DNA of 64,000 bases from Pseudomonadota bacterium (GTDB taxonomy: Bacteria > Pseudomonadota > Alphaproteobacteria > Rhodospirillales > Magnetospirillaceae). Positions within the stretch are counted from its first letter, which is position 1. Every line of letters begins with the position of its first letter. The translations under genes and the position numbers were made by a program. Shown here one piece after another: positions 44,315-53,941 of the stretch. The notes beneath the pieces are model-generated. The model had not been told where the DNA came from. It saw nothing but the letters and a program-made list of their open reading frames with translations, and searched no databases. The stretch covers positions 59,073 through 123,072 of the forward strand of contig JAJZUL010000004.1 in assembly GCA_021848545.1 (NCBI GenBank). Reading direction: 5' to 3'.

Positions 44315-46732
44315 ATGCATATGGTTCTGGGGCAGGCGTTGGGAATGCCGGTATCGCCGATCCTGGTTGTCGTCGCCCTCGCCTTTCCGGCCTTCGTGAT
44401 CCTGGCCCTGGCGCAATGGTGGCGGGTCGGCCGCCTGCGCCGTCAGCTCGACGAGCGCGCCCAGGCGGCGCAGGCCCTGGGGGAATCGCTGCTGGCGGCG
44501 CCCGATGGGGTGTTCGTGTGGCTGGCCGGGGGCGAGGAACGCTGTTCGCCGCGTCTGGCGATCCTGCTGGGATTGGCGCGGGGCGCCGAATCGGATTTCG
44601 ACGATGTGCTCGCCGCCTTCGCGGAGGCCGACGCCCGGCGTCTGACGGCCGCCATCGCCGATATGCGCGCCGATGGCGGCGGCTTCGATCTGGAATTGGC
44701 CACGGCCGCGGGCGACCGCCGGGCCGGCGTCAAAGGCGTGCGGGTGGCCGCCGCCGACGGCGAGACCCTGGCCGACCTGTTGTGGGTGACGGACGTCACC
44801 GAAAGCGCCGCCATTACCGCCGGGCTCGAACGGCGCCTGGAGGGACTGGAGGCGGACGCCGCCTATCTGCGCGGCATGCTCGACGCCCTGCCCATGCCGG
44901 TATGGTCGCGCGACGACGATCTGTCGCTGCTGGCGGTGAATCAGGCCTATGCCGTTTCGGTCGAAGCGCCGTCCAAGGCGGCGGTGGTGACGGATCAGGT
45001 CGAATTGGCGTCCGGCGACGCGGTCCGCGAGGCCCGCGCCCTGGCCGCCCATGCCCGCGCCGCCGGCCAGCCGCGCTCGGAACAATTCCACCTGGTCCTG
45101 GGCGGTCAGCGCCGTCTGAGCGTGGTCACCGAAACCGCCTTCACCATCGGCGACCGCCTGCTGACCACCGGGTTCGCCCTCGACCAGACTCCGATCGAGG
45201 ATCTCCAGGCCCGGCTTGCCGACCATGTGGCGGCCCAGGCGGAAGTGCTGGAGCGTCTGGCCACCGCCATCGCCATTTTCGCCCCTGACACCAGACTGAT
45301 CTTTTTCAACACGGCCTTCGAAAAATTATGGCGCCTCAATCGGGAATGGCTGGGCGCCCATCCCACCTATGGCGGAGTGATGGACGCTCTGCGCGAACGC
45401 CGCCTTCTGCCCGAGGTCGCCGATTACCGGGCCTATAAAGAGGAGGAGCTGAAGCGATTCGTGTCGTTGATCGAGGTGGCCGAGACCCTGTTGCATCTTC
45501 CCGACGGTCGCACCCTGCGCCGGATGGTTTCGGCCCACCCCCATGGCGGCCTGATCTTCACCTATGAGGACGTCACCGATTTCCTGGCCCAGGAACGCCT
45601 GTTCAACACCATGACGGCGGTCCAGAGGGAGACCCTGGATCATCTGCACGAAGGTTTGGCGGTGTGGGGGGGCGACGGTCGTCTCAAGCTGTTCAATCCC
45701 GCTTTCTCCGGTCTGTGGGCGCTGGATCCGGCGGTTCTGGCCGGCGAACCCCATATCGCCGAGGTGACCGAGCATATGCGGCCGCTGCTGGGCGGCCCCA
45801 ACGATGCCGGCGCCGATGCCGACGGTATGCGCGAACGCCTGTCGGGTCTGGTCGCCGCGCGGCGACCGTGCGAAGGGCGCCTGGAACGGCCCGACGGCAT
45901 GATCCTCGATTATGCGGCCGTTCCCCTGCCCGACGGGGCGATGCTGATGACCTGGCTCGACGTTACCGATACGGCGCGGGTGGAGCGGGCCTTGCGCGAA
46001 CGCAACGAGGCGCTGGCCGCCGCCGATCTCCTCAAAAGCGAATTCATCGCCAACGTCTCGGCCGAATTGCGCAAGCCGCTCACCACCGTCATCGGTTTTT
46101 CGGAAATGCTCACCGCCGGATATTTCGGCGCCCTCAACGAGCGCCAGCACGAATACGCCGCCGGGATCACCGAGGCCGGCCAGACCCTCCAGAATTTGAT
46201 CTCCGACATCCTCGATCTGGCGGCCATCGAGGCCGGGCAGATGACCCTGGAATTGAACGCGGTGGACGTCCATCCCATGCTCACCGCGGTTCTGTCCCTG
46301 ATGCGCGAGCGTCTGCGCGAGAAGCGGCTGCGCCTGGAATTCGATTGTCCGCTGGACATCGGCTGGGTGGTGGCCGACGAACGGCGCCTGAAACAGGTGA
46401 TGTTCAATCTGGTGGGCAACGCCATCGTTCATACGCCGGTGGACGGCACCGTCACCGTCCTGGCCCGGCGCGATCCCGACGCGGTCCGGCTGACCGTCGC
46501 CGATACCGGTCCCGGCATTCCCCTGGCCGATCAGGCCGCTTTGTTCGACGGGTTCATCCGCCGCCAGCCCGAGCATGGCGGCGCCGGCGCGCTGGGTCTG
46601 GGGTTGGTCAAGCGTTTCGTCGATCTTCACGGCGGCGCGATCGACATCCGGTCGGCGCCGGGGCAGGGAACCGCCGTCATCATTCGTCTGCCGGCCCCGT
46701 CCGGCGATTTCGCCGCGACGGCCGACGGGTAA
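44315..46732 (+). CDS. DivL-like PAS sensor histidine-kinase homologue lacking the phospho-acceptor His
   Basis: An 805-residue protein with one N-terminal membrane segment (about 14-34), a coiled region, three or more PAS-like domains (about 70-560), and a HisKA/HATPase core. The DHp motif reads FIANVSAELRKPLTTVIGF: the position of the phosphorylated His is Ala583. The ATP-binding lobe is intact (FNLVGNAIVHTP, ADTGPGIP, GALGLGLVKRF). Caulobacter DivL has Tyr at this place and acts as a signalling scaffold for CckA; size and layout are similar. The ATG at 44315 has GGGGGAGG upstream. A response regulator gene follows convergently. Confidence 0.82.
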   Translation: MHMVLGQALGMPVSPILVVVALAFPAFVILALAQWWRVGRLRRQLDERAQAAQALGESLLAAPDGVFVWLAGGEERCSPRLAILLGLARGAESDFDDVLAAFAEADARRLTAAIADMRADGGGFDLELATAAGDRRAGVKGVRVAAADGETLADLLWVTDVTESAAITAGLERRLEGLEADAAYLRGMLDALPMPVWSRDDDLSLLAVNQAYAVSVEAPSKAAVVTDQVELASGDAVREARALAAHARAAGQPRSEQFHLVLGGQRRLSVVTETAFTIGDRLLTTGFALDQTPIEDLQARLADHVAAQAEVLERLATAIAIFAPDTRLIFFNTAFEKLWRLNREWLGAHPTYGGVMDALRERRLLPEVADYRAYKEEELKRFVSLIEVAETLLHLPDGRTLRRMVSAHPHGGLIFTYEDVTDFLAQERLFNTMTAVQRETLDHLHEGLAVWGGDGRLKLFNPAFSGLWALDPAVLAGEPHIAEVTEHMRPLLGGPNDAGADADGMRERLSGLVAARRPCEGRLERPDGMILDYAAVPLPDGAMLMTWLDVTDTARVERALRERNEALAAADLLKSEFIANVSAELRKPLTTVIGFSEMLTAGYFGALNERQHEYAAGITEAGQTLQNLISDILDLAAIEAGQMTLELNAVDVHPMLTAVLSLMRERLREKRLRLEFDCPLDIGWVVADERRLKQVMFNLVGNAIVHTPVDGTVTVLARRDPDAVRLTVADTGPGIPLADQAALFDGFIRRQPEHGGAGALGLGLVKRFVDLHGGAIDIRSAPGQGTAVIIRLPAPSGDFAATADG

Positions 46733-46742
46733 TCGGACGATG

Positions 46743-47414
46743 TCAGTGACCGATCTGATTCAGATCGGTTCCGGTCAGGCCCAATTGCGATGCCGCGACC
46801 ACGGCGCGGGTGCGGTTGTTGACGTTCAGAGCCTTCAGGATGGCGGTGACGTGCAGCTTGACCGTGCCTTCCGCCAGTTGCAGCACGCGGGCGATTTCCT
46901 TGTTGGACTTGCCCTGTCCCAGCAGGGTCAGCACTTCGCGCTGCCGGCGGGTCAGGAACGAGACGGTGCCTTCGACGGCCAGGGCCGGCGCCGCGCCCTC
47001 GGCCGGTTCGCTCTGGTCCAGCAGGGCCGGCGGCAGATAGACGCCGCCCGACAGCACCAGTTTGAGCGCCGACAGCATAACCCGGCTGGACGAGGTTTTG
47101 GGGATGAAGCCCGACGCGCCGAGATTGACCGCCTGCAGGACGTGGCGGCGGTCGTCGGTGGCCGACAGGATGATGATCGGGGTCTGATCGGTCAGCGCCG
47201 CGCGCAGCCGCTGCAACCCTTCGTTCCACGCCATGCCCGGCATGGACAGGTCCAGCAGGACGATGCCGATATCGGTTTCGCGCTGGACCACCTCAAGGGT
47301 CTGGGGGAAATCGCTGGCCTCGACAATGGTCAGCGAATCACCCAACTGCGCCAGGACATGACGAAGGCCGTCGCGAAAAAGCTCATGGTCATCGGCGATC
47401 AGGATTTTCATCAT
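46743..47414 (-). CDS. NarL/LuxR-family response regulator
   Basis: A 223-residue two-domain regulator. The receiver has the acidic pair ADDHE, phospho-acceptor D55 in VLLDLSMPG and the conserved lysine in FIPKTS. The C-terminal LuxR-type helix-turn-helix is LTRRQREVLTLLGQGKSNKE and VKLHVTAILKALNVNNR. It is convergent with the histidine-less kinase, ending 10 bp from it, so it is not proven to be its partner. Target genes are unknown. Confidence 0.9.
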   Translation of the reverse strand: MMKILIADDHELFRDGLRHVLAQLGDSLTIVEASDFPQTLEVVQRETDIGIVLLDLSMPGMAWNEGLQRLRAALTDQTPIIILSATDDRRHVLQAVNLGASGFIPKTSSSRVMLSALKLVLSGGVYLPPALLDQSEPAEGAAPALAVEGTVSFLTRRQREVLTLLGQGKSNKEIARVLQLAEGTVKLHVTAILKALNVNNRTRAVVAASQLGLTGTDLNQIGH

Positions 47415-47815
47415 TGCCAGCCATTCTCCTTCGGGTTGTTCTGGCCGGTTCGTCAGGAAGGCTTGCCGGTGCCGGAGCCGGGCGCGACGGGGTCGAAGCG
47501 CTTGCGCGATTCCACCTTATCGATGAATCCGCCTCCATTCAAAAAACTAGCGTTGTTCGTCCGCTCGTCATGCGCTGCGGTCTCGATGCCCGATGACGAA
47601 AGCATGAGAATTTCCGTGTATTGCCTCCTGCCGCGCAAATCGCCGTCAAAGAGCTCGGGGCAGACCCCCGCGCCCATGGAAAATTCACGGCGCCGTCAAA
47701 CGGGGCAAGTGTCTTCGTCAGTCGGGTTAAGTCGGAATTGTACAGGGCTCATATCGAAGAGCCAACATCATATTCCGGAAGTGGTGGGATGCAATATCAA
47801 AGGGATTAGAATGGA
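47415..47815. other. Interval without a supported gene
   Basis: These 401 bp have lower GC than the neighbours towards 47700-47815. Short open frames exist (for example 47453-47677 minus and 47621-47809 plus) but neither has a good ribosome site or family resemblance. The region probably contains the promoter of the NarL-type regulator. Confidence 0.5.
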
Positions 47816-48532
47816 CTAGCCGGGGTGGCGCTGGTGCAGGGTTTTGAGGGCGCCCAGATCGGTGGTGCCGAGATCGTCGAAAATGGCGACGGCGCCGCTC
47901 AGATCGTCGCCGGCGGTATAGACGCTTTTCACCGCGATCACCGGGATGCCGGCGCCGCGGGCGGCGCGGATGCCGTTGGTGGAATCCTCGATCGCCAGAC
48001 AGGACGCGGCGGGCAGGCCCAGTCTTTCCAACGCCACCCGATAAACCGAAGGGTCCGGCTTCTTGACCGGCGCGTCCTCGCCGCAGGCCAGCGTCTCGAA
48101 CCATTCGTGGCCGACGCCGCCGGTGGCGCCGTCCAGCAGGGCCGTCACGTTGGCCCTGGACGTGGTGGTCGCCACCGCCAGACGCAAGCCGTCGGTCCGC
48201 GCTTCGTCGATCAGCCGGGCGATTCCCGGCCGCAGGGCCACCGCGCCCCCCGCCACCCGTTCGGTGTACAGGCGGGTCTTGTGGCGGTGGAGCGCCGCCA
48301 CCAGATCATCGAATCGTTCGTCGATCCGGTCGGGATCGAAGCGCCGGGCAAAGGCGCCGATGCGCTCGCGTCCGCCCGCGACCTTGAGCAGGTCGGCGTA
48401 AAGCGCCTGGTCCCAGGACCAGGGCAGATCGAAATCGGCGAAAGCCTGGTTGAAGGCAAGTCGATGGGCTTCCTCGGTTTCGGCGAGGGTTCCGTCGACA
48501 TCGAAAATCAGGGCGGCAAGGGGCGTGACCAT
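47816..48532 (-). CDS. HAD-family (CbbY/Gph-like) phosphatase
   Basis: A 238-residue haloacid-dehalogenase-superfamily hydrolase. Motif I is FDVDGTLAETEEAHR with the nucleophile Asp, motif II is VATTTSRANV, and motif III/IV is KKPDPSVYRVAL and AIEDSTNGIRAA. The cap domain is of the helical beta-phosphoglucomutase/CbbY type. The substrate is probably a sugar phosphate such as xylulose-1,5-bisphosphate, but no rubisco genes are nearby. The ATG at 48532 begins directly at the fold. Confidence 0.85.
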   Translation of the reverse strand: MVTPLAALIFDVDGTLAETEEAHRLAFNQAFADFDLPWSWDQALYADLLKVAGGRERIGAFARRFDPDRIDERFDDLVAALHRHKTRLYTERVAGGAVALRPGIARLIDEARTDGLRLAVATTTSRANVTALLDGATGGVGHEWFETLACGEDAPVKKPDPSVYRVALERLGLPAASCLAIEDSTNGIRAARGAGIPVIAVKSVYTAGDDLSGAVAIFDDLGTTDLGALKTLHQRHPG

Positions 48533-48765
48533 GGGCGGACCATACGCGATCGCTCGGAAACGCGAAAGAGGCCGCGTCGGAAAGGCGGCAGGCGAAGGAA
48601 ACAACCTACGGGAAATATCGCCATGAAGAGCAATGCCCGTTCAACGGTTAAGTGCGTCACTTTAAACTACCGGAATGTATCATTATGAAACATAGCACCA
48701 TTGAAAATGGTTCTAAGTACCTGTAGCAACAAAGCATTCTTGCGCATTCTAAGGTTATTGGTCAG

Positions 48766-49143
48766 ATGGCGGGCGATGGCAACGCGAATAATACGTGTCA
48801 TTTGTTAAACGTATTGAAGTGGAGACAGGCGCCCGTTCGCGATTTTACGGATCTGGCAATTCTTTTTGTGCTTCTGGATGCGCAATTAAAAAGAAAAAAG
48901 ATGAATATAACGTCGATATCGGAGCTGATTGGCGTCAGCCGAGCGACGGCGTTGCGAAGAATTAACTATTTTGTTGAAAATGGTCTTGCGACAACAACCG
49001 AGAATGGGAATTCCCGGCTTATATCATTGACCAAAACAAGCGCTAAATTGATCGACTCGATCGTATCGACGACTGGATGCGGAAAGATGGGGTTGGCGGT
49101 GGAACGTCTTTTTTTGAATTCCGCCGATTTCGATCGACTGTAG
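48766..49143 (+). CDS. Winged-helix (MarR-like) regulator in low-GC DNA
   Basis: A 125-residue protein with a winged helix-turn-helix: NITSISELIGVSRATALRRI then NYFVENGLATTTENGNSRLISLT forms the recognition helix and wing. Codon use (AAT, ATA, AAA, TTA) is strikingly AT-rich compared with flanking genes, and so are the 160 bp upstream, which suggests acquisition by transfer. No ligand domain is present. It could be a solo regulator of an element now lost. Confidence 0.65.
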   Translation: MAGDGNANNTCHLLNVLKWRQAPVRDFTDLAILFVLLDAQLKRKKMNITSISELIGVSRATALRRINYFVENGLATTTENGNSRLISLTKTSAKLIDSIVSTTGCGKMGLAVERLFLNSADFDRL

Positions 49144-49232
49144 GCGCGGGCGGAGCCCGGCTTGGGGCGGTTATCACACGATTTCTTGCCTTGGGCGGAA
49201 TCCCGATGAGTCACGCTCATCGGGATTCGGTG

Positions 49233-49652
49233 TTATCCGGGCGCGGCCACACCTTCCAGCCCGCGTTTCAAAACGTCGTGCAACTGGCGGCCGTTGACCG
49301 GCTTGTGCAGGATCGGCAGGCCCGCCGCGGCGGCGTGGCGCAAACGGTCGATCGCGGTGTCGCCGGTCACCAGGGCGCACGGGATGGCCGGCCCGAAGGT
49401 CCGGCGCACCTGCGCGATGGTCTCGGTGCCGGTCTGGCCGTTACGCAGGCGGTAGTCGGCCAGGATGAAGCCGGGGCTTTCGCCGAAATCGCGCACCAGA
49501 CGGATGGCCTCGTCGGTGGACCCGGCGGCGATCACCCGATACCCCCAGCTTTCGAACAGCATCTGATAGCCGGCCAGCACGATGGGCTCGTCCTCGACCA
49601 CCAGGATCAATGGCGACCGGGCGGGGCCGCCGGTATCGGTCTCCTGTTCCAT
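49233..49652 (-). CDS. Stand-alone receiver-domain protein
   Basis: A 139-residue CheY-like receiver with no output domain. VVEDEPIVLAGYQ has the acidic pair, D66 lies in FILADYRLRNGQTG, and HKPVN has the conserved lysine. This sequence type (ADYRLRNGQTGTETI) is usually the C-terminal receiver of hybrid histidine kinases, so it may be a phospho-relay shuttle. The ATG at 49652 has AGAGGAAG upstream; in-frame ATGs exist 10 codons earlier. Confidence 0.85.
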   Translation of the reverse strand: MEQETDTGGPARSPLILVVEDEPIVLAGYQMLFESWGYRVIAAGSTDEAIRLVRDFGESPGFILADYRLRNGQTGTETIAQVRRTFGPAIPCALVTGDTAIDRLRHAAAAGLPILHKPVNGRQLHDVLKRGLEGVAAPG

Positions 49653-49713
49653 GGGCTTCCTCTTCGTCGCTCCCGCCATCATGGATCAGGGGCGGGTTTG
49701 GGAAAATGGTTGA

Positions 49714-49855
49714 GAGCCCGACCCGAAAATCGCCATGGCGGCCTGCAAATGGCGGTTTTCTGCGCTTCCGCTGCTCACGTACATAAAGTACGCTCCGCTG
49801 CTGTTCTCGAAAATCGCCATTTTCGGCTCACCCTGCCGACTTTCGGGTCGGGCTC
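49714..49855. mobile_element. 142-bp palindromic element (family E, copy 2)
   Basis: The same length and structure as 11666-11807, with ends GAGCCCGACCCGAAAATCGC and its near-complement, flanked by the 3-bp direct repeat TGA. It lies between the receiver gene and nadA. A few paired changes and mismatches distinguish it from copy 1. Confidence 0.8.
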
Positions 49856-49952
49856 TGAGGTTGATGGGGGGCGGGTTGCGCTTTTCGGATAAAATCGCCT
49901 TATATCCTCTGACCCGTTGCGACCGGGGCTTCCCCCGGACAAGGATGACGCC

Positions 49953-51008
49953 ATGATCGAAAGCGCAATTGCCACCAGCACCGTCGTTCTGCCACCCCCC
50001 GGCGCCCTCAAGGAAACCGACATCGACCCCGGTCTCGATCTGGTGGCCGAGATCGGGCGCCTGCGGCGCGAGCGGAACGCCATCATTCTTGCCCATTACT
50101 ACCAGGATGGCGAGATTCAGGATCTGGCCGACTTCGTCGGCGATTCCCTGGACCTGTCGCGTAAGGCGGCGGCCACCGACGCCGATGTGATCGTATTTTG
50201 CGGCGTGCGGTTCATGGGCGAGGTGGCCAAGATCCTGTCGCCCTCCAAGACCGTGCTGATTCCCGACGCCGATGCCGGCTGCTCGCTGGAGGAATCGTGC
50301 CGCGCCGACACCTTCGCCCGCTTCCGGGAACGCCACCCGGACCATGTGGCCATCACCTACATCAACTGTTCGGCCGAGGTGAAGGCCCTGTCCGACATCA
50401 TCGTGACCTCGTCCAACGCCGAGGCCATCGTCCGCCAGATCCCGGCCGACCGGCCGATCCTGTTCGCGCCCGACCGCCATCTCGGCGCCTATGTGGCGCG
50501 GCGGACCGGGCGCGATCTGACCCTGTGGCCGGGCGCCTGCATCGTTCACGAACAGTTTTCGGAAAAGGAACTGGCCAAGCTCAAGCTGCGTCACCCGGAC
50601 GCCCGCATCGCCGCCCATCCCGAATGCCCGGACCCGATTCTGGCCCAGGCCGATTGCGTGGGCTCGACCCGGGCCCTGCTCGATTACGTGACCAACTCCG
50701 ACGCGCGCGAATTCATCATCGCCACCGAGCCCCACATCATCCACCAGATGGAACGGGCGGCGCCCGGCAAGCTGTTTCTGCCGGCTCCCGGCGCCGATGG
50801 CGGCTGCAATTGCGCGGACTGTCCGTTCATGGCGCTGAACACCATGGAAAAGGTCTATCTGGCTTTGGTCAACGACGCGCCCCGGGTGGAGATCGCCGAA
50901 GAGCTGCGGATCAAGGCCCTGAAGCCGCTGGAGCGCATGCTGGAGATGTCGGCTTCGGTGCCCATGTCGACGTCGGCGCCGGGCGGCTCGTCCCCTCATG
51001 CCGCCTGA
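49953..51008 (+). CDS. nadA: Quinolinate synthase A
   Basis: A 351-residue [4Fe-4S] enzyme that condenses iminoaspartate with dihydroxyacetone phosphate. [20 protein letters not shown] and the three cluster cysteines, placed in [15 protein letters not shown] (after the second motif), ECPDP and [13 protein letters not shown], are visible. AAGGA upstream sets the ATG at 49953. It starts a nadA-nadC-nadB operon, in which nadC overlaps the nadA end by 11 nt. Confidence 0.96.
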   Translation: MIESAIATSTVVLPPPGALKETDIDPGLDLVAEIGRLRRERNAIILAHYYQDGEIQDLADFVGDSLDLSRKAAATDADVIVFCGVRFMGEVAKILSPSKTVLIPDADAGCSLEESCRADTFARFRERHPDHVAITYINCSAEVKALSDIIVTSSNAEAIVRQIPADRPILFAPDRHLGAYVARRTGRDLTLWPGACIVHEQFSEKELAKLKLRHPDARIAAHPECPDPILAQADCVGSTRALLDYVTNSDAREFIIATEPHIIHQMERAAPGKLFLPAPGADGGCNCADCPFMALNTMEKVYLALVNDAPRVEIAEELRIKALKPLERMLEMSASVPMSTSAPGGSSPHAA

Positions 51009-51891
51009 CCCGGAGCGCACCCCCGCCGGACCCGATATGGACGATGCCCGGCGCGTGATCCTGGCGGCGCTGGCCGAGGATCTGGGCGAGGGCTGGGAAG
51101 CGGACCCATGGGGCGCGGACGTCACCTCGGCGTCGGCGATTCCGGCGGACCGGCGGTCCCGGGGGGTGCTGGCCGGGCGCCAATCCCTGGTGGTGGCGGG
51201 GTTGCCGGTGGCCGAGGAGGCGTTCCGGCTGGTGGTGCCCGAGGCCCGGTTCCGGGCCTTCGTCGCCGATGGCGACGAGGTCGCCGCCGGCACCGTTCTG
51301 GCCGAGATCGAAGGCCCGGCCCGCGGTCTTTTGACCGCCGAGCGCACCGCCCTGAACCTGTTGCAGATGCTGTCGGGAATCGCCACTTTGACCCGGCGCT
51401 ATGCCGAGCGTCTGATCGGCACCGGCTGCGTGCTGCTGGACACCAGGAAGACCGTGCCCGGCTTGCGGCGTCTGTCCAAATACGCCGTCCGCTGCGGTGG
51501 TGGCGTCAATCACCGCATGGGGCTTTATGACGCGGTGCTGATCAAGGACAATCATATCGCCGCCTGTGGCGGGGTGGCGGCGGCGGTGGCCGGCGCCCGC
51601 GCCCATGGCGGCCTCGCGGTCCGAGGCGGGATCGAGGTCGAGTGCGACGATCTCGCCCAGGTCGCCCAGGCGGTCGAGGCCGGCGCCGACACCGTCCTGT
51701 TGGACAACATGGACCCGGAAACCTTGCGCCGGGCGGTGGCCCTGGTGGCGGGGCGCGCCCGTACCGAGGCGTCGGGCGGGGTTACCCTGGACACCATCCG
51801 CGCCATCGCCGAGTCCGGCGTGGACAGCGTTTCGGTCGGCCGCATCACGCAATCCGCGCCGGCGGTCGATATCGGGTTGGATTGGAGCTGA
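50998..51891 (+). CDS. nadC: Nicotinate-nucleotide pyrophosphorylase (carboxylating)
   Basis: A 297-residue quinolinate phosphoribosyltransferase. [58 protein letters not shown] and the phosphate-binding [23 protein letters not shown] are diagnostic. The start overlaps nadA by 11 nt and the stop is 5 bp before the nadB ATG, so the three are one operon. Confidence 0.96.
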   Translation: MPPDPERTPAGPDMDDARRVILAALAEDLGEGWEADPWGADVTSASAIPADRRSRGVLAGRQSLVVAGLPVAEEAFRLVVPEARFRAFVADGDEVAAGTVLAEIEGPARGLLTAERTALNLLQMLSGIATLTRRYAERLIGTGCVLLDTRKTVPGLRRLSKYAVRCGGGVNHRMGLYDAVLIKDNHIAACGGVAAAVAGARAHGGLAVRGGIEVECDDLAQVAQAVEAGADTVLLDNMDPETLRRAVALVAGRARTEASGGVTLDTIRAIAESGVDSVSVGRITQSAPAVDIGLDWS

Positions 51892-51896
51892 CGGTC

Positions 51897-53528
51897 ATGA
51901 CGGATGCCTATGACGTATTGGTGATCGGCTCGGGCGCCGCCGGACTGACCGTGGCCCTGAAGGTGCTGGTGGCCAGACCCGATGCCCGGGTGGCGGTGTT
52001 GTCCAAGATGGACCTGGCGGCGGGCAGCACCATGCATGCCCAGGGCGGCATCGCCGCCGCCATCGGCGGTGCCGATTCGCCGAGCTTTCATGTAGCCGAC
52101 ACCCTGGAGGCCGGCGCCGGTCTGTGCGATCGCGAGATGGTGGAATTCGTCGTCGAGCATGGCAAGGCCGCCATCGACTGGCTGATCGACCAGGGGGTGG
52201 CCTTCGATCGCGAAGGCGGGCTGTACCACCTGACCCGCGAGGGCGGCCATTCCCAGCGCCGCGTCGTTCATGCCGCCGACGCCACCGGGCGGGCGATCGA
52301 AACCTCCCTGGTGGACAAGGTGCGGGCCAGCGGCGCCGTCCTCATGGAGGATCACATCGCCGTCGATCTGATCCGCGAGCGTCTGGACGGGGACCGGCGG
52401 GGCCGTTGCCTGGGCGCCTATGTGCTCGACCGCGCCCGCGGCCGGGTCGATCTGCTGCCGGCCAGGACCACGGTCCTGGCAACCGGCGGCGCGTCGCGGG
52501 TCTATCTCTATTCCTCCAACCCGGACGGATCGACCGGCGACGGCATCGCCATGGGCTGGCGGGCCGGCTGCCGGGTGGCCAACATGGAATTCAGCCAGTT
52601 CCATCCCACCTGCCTGTATCATCCGGGCGCCAAATCCTTCCTCATCACCGAAGCGGTGCGGGGCGAGGGCGGGCGGCTGCTGCGGCCCGACGGCACCCGC
52701 TTCATGGAGGATTACGACAAGCGCGGCGAACTGGCGCCGCGCGACATCGTCGCGCGGGCCATCGACGACGTGATGAAGCGGCTGGGTTGCGACTGCGTCT
52801 ATCTGGACATCAGTCACAAGCCCGCCGATTTCATCATCGCCCATTTCCCCACCATTCACGCCACCTGCCTGTCGCTGGGCATCGACATCACCCGCCAACC
52901 GATTCCGGTGGTGCCGGCGGCCCATTTCACCTGCGGCGGCGTCCTGGCCGACCGCGAGGGCCATACCGACGTCGAGAATCTGTACGCGGTGGGCGAAGTG
53001 GCCTGCACCGGACTGCACGGCGCCAACCGCCTGGCCTCCAACTCCCTGCTCGAATGCGTGGTGGTGGGCACGGCGGCCGGCGCCGCCATCGCCCGGCGCC
53101 TGGACGAGGTGCCGCCGCCGCCGGCGATCCCGGTCTGGGACGAAAGCTGGGTCACCGATTCCGACGAGGAAGTGGTGGTCGCCCACAATTGGGACGAAAT
53201 CCGCCGTTTCATGTGGGATTATGTGGGCATCGTGCGCTCGACCAAGCGGCTGGAACGGGCCAAGCACCGGGTCAAACTGCTGCTGGGCGAGATCGGCGAA
53301 TATTACGGGTCTTTCCGGGTCACCGACGATCTTCTGGAATTGCGCAACATCATCACCGTCGCCGATCTGATCGTGCGCTCGGCCCTGGCCCGCAAGGAAA
53401 GCCGGGGCCTGCATTTCACCTTGGATTTTCCCGAGGCCGACGTCATCGCCCCGCCCCAGAACACCATCCTGGTGCCCAAAAGCTTTTCCACCCACCGGGC
53501 GCCCAGCGCCGTGGAGGCGGCGCCGTGA
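51897..53528 (+). CDS. nadB: L-aspartate oxidase
   Basis: A 543-residue FAD enzyme of the succinate dehydrogenase/fumarate reductase flavoprotein family that makes iminoaspartate for Nad[13 protein letters not shown] binds [15 protein letters not shown] and [10 protein letters not shown] are active-site segments, and [18 protein letters not shown] is the C-terminal FAD contact. Order nadA-nadC-nadB means NadC is translated between the two quinolinate synthase components. Its stop overlaps the next gene as TGATG. Confidence 0.96.
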   Translation: MTDAYDVLVIGSGAAGLTVALKVLVARPDARVAVLSKMDLAAGSTMHAQGGIAAAIGGADSPSFHVADTLEAGAGLCDREMVEFVVEHGKAAIDWLIDQGVAFDREGGLYHLTREGGHSQRRVVHAADATGRAIETSLVDKVRASGAVLMEDHIAVDLIRERLDGDRRGRCLGAYVLDRARGRVDLLPARTTVLATGGASRVYLYSSNPDGSTGDGIAMGWRAGCRVANMEFSQFHPTCLYHPGAKSFLITEAVRGEGGRLLRPDGTRFMEDYDKRGELAPRDIVARAIDDVMKRLGCDCVYLDISHKPADFIIAHFPTIHATCLSLGIDITRQPIPVVPAAHFTCGGVLADREGHTDVENLYAVGEVACTGLHGANRLASNSLLECVVVGTAAGAAIARRLDEVPPPPAIPVWDESWVTDSDEEVVVAHNWDEIRRFMWDYVGIVRSTKRLERAKHRVKLLLGEIGEYYGSFRVTDDLLELRNIITVADLIVRSALARKESRGLHFTLDFPEADVIAPPQNTILVPKSFSTHRAPSAVEAAP

Positions 53529-53896
53529 TGGTCCGGCGTGCCCGGCTTCTGGCGCTGGCGCTGGTGGCTGCGGCCTGTCTGGTGATGCCGGGCCGGGCCA
53601 TGGCGGCGCCCGTTTACAAGAAATACGGGCCGATCATCGTCGAAAGCTGGGACCATTACGGGGTGTTTCACCGTCTGATCCTGCGTCTTGTGGTCGTGTT
53701 TCCCAAGCAGCCGATGGGTCTGCCCCACAATATCGAGTCCCAGATCACCCAGAAGCTCCAGGCTCTGCCCTATGAGATGCTGCGCAATCCCCAATCCAGC
53801 GCCCTGATCAAATCCATCACATTGAAGGTGATGCGCGAATCCAAACCCGGCAAGGCGGCGGAAAAAGTGCTGATCGACCAGATGTTTTTTTATTAG
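53528..53896 (+). CDS. FliL-like secreted or periplasmic protein
   Basis: A 122-residue protein with a cleavable signal peptide (about 1-26, ending AMA-AP) and a mature domain resembling the C-terminal domain of FliL, the stator-associated protein: VYKKYGPIIVESWDHYGVFH, LRLVVVFPK, NIESQITQKLQALPYEMLR and KAAEKVLIDQMFFY. Unlike FliL it lacks a retained membrane anchor. Its start overlaps the nadB stop, so it is translationally coupled to NAD synthesis genes, yet the flagellar operon begins only 1.6 kb away on the opposite strand. Assignment is by resemblance only. Confidence 0.55.
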   Translation: MVRRARLLALALVAAACLVMPGRAMAAPVYKKYGPIIVESWDHYGVFHRLILRLVVVFPKQPMGLPHNIESQITQKLQALPYEMLRNPQSSALIKSITLKVMRESKPGKAAEKVLIDQMFFY

Positions 53897-53941
53897 CCCG
53901 ATCTATTCGCGGTTCCGGCGCCGATCTGAACGCCGTTGCCT

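Noticed and set aside
47453..47677. A 74-codon minus-strand frame between the NarL-type regulator and the HAD gene
   Set aside because: No ribosome site, no recognisable domain, and composition consistent with chance.
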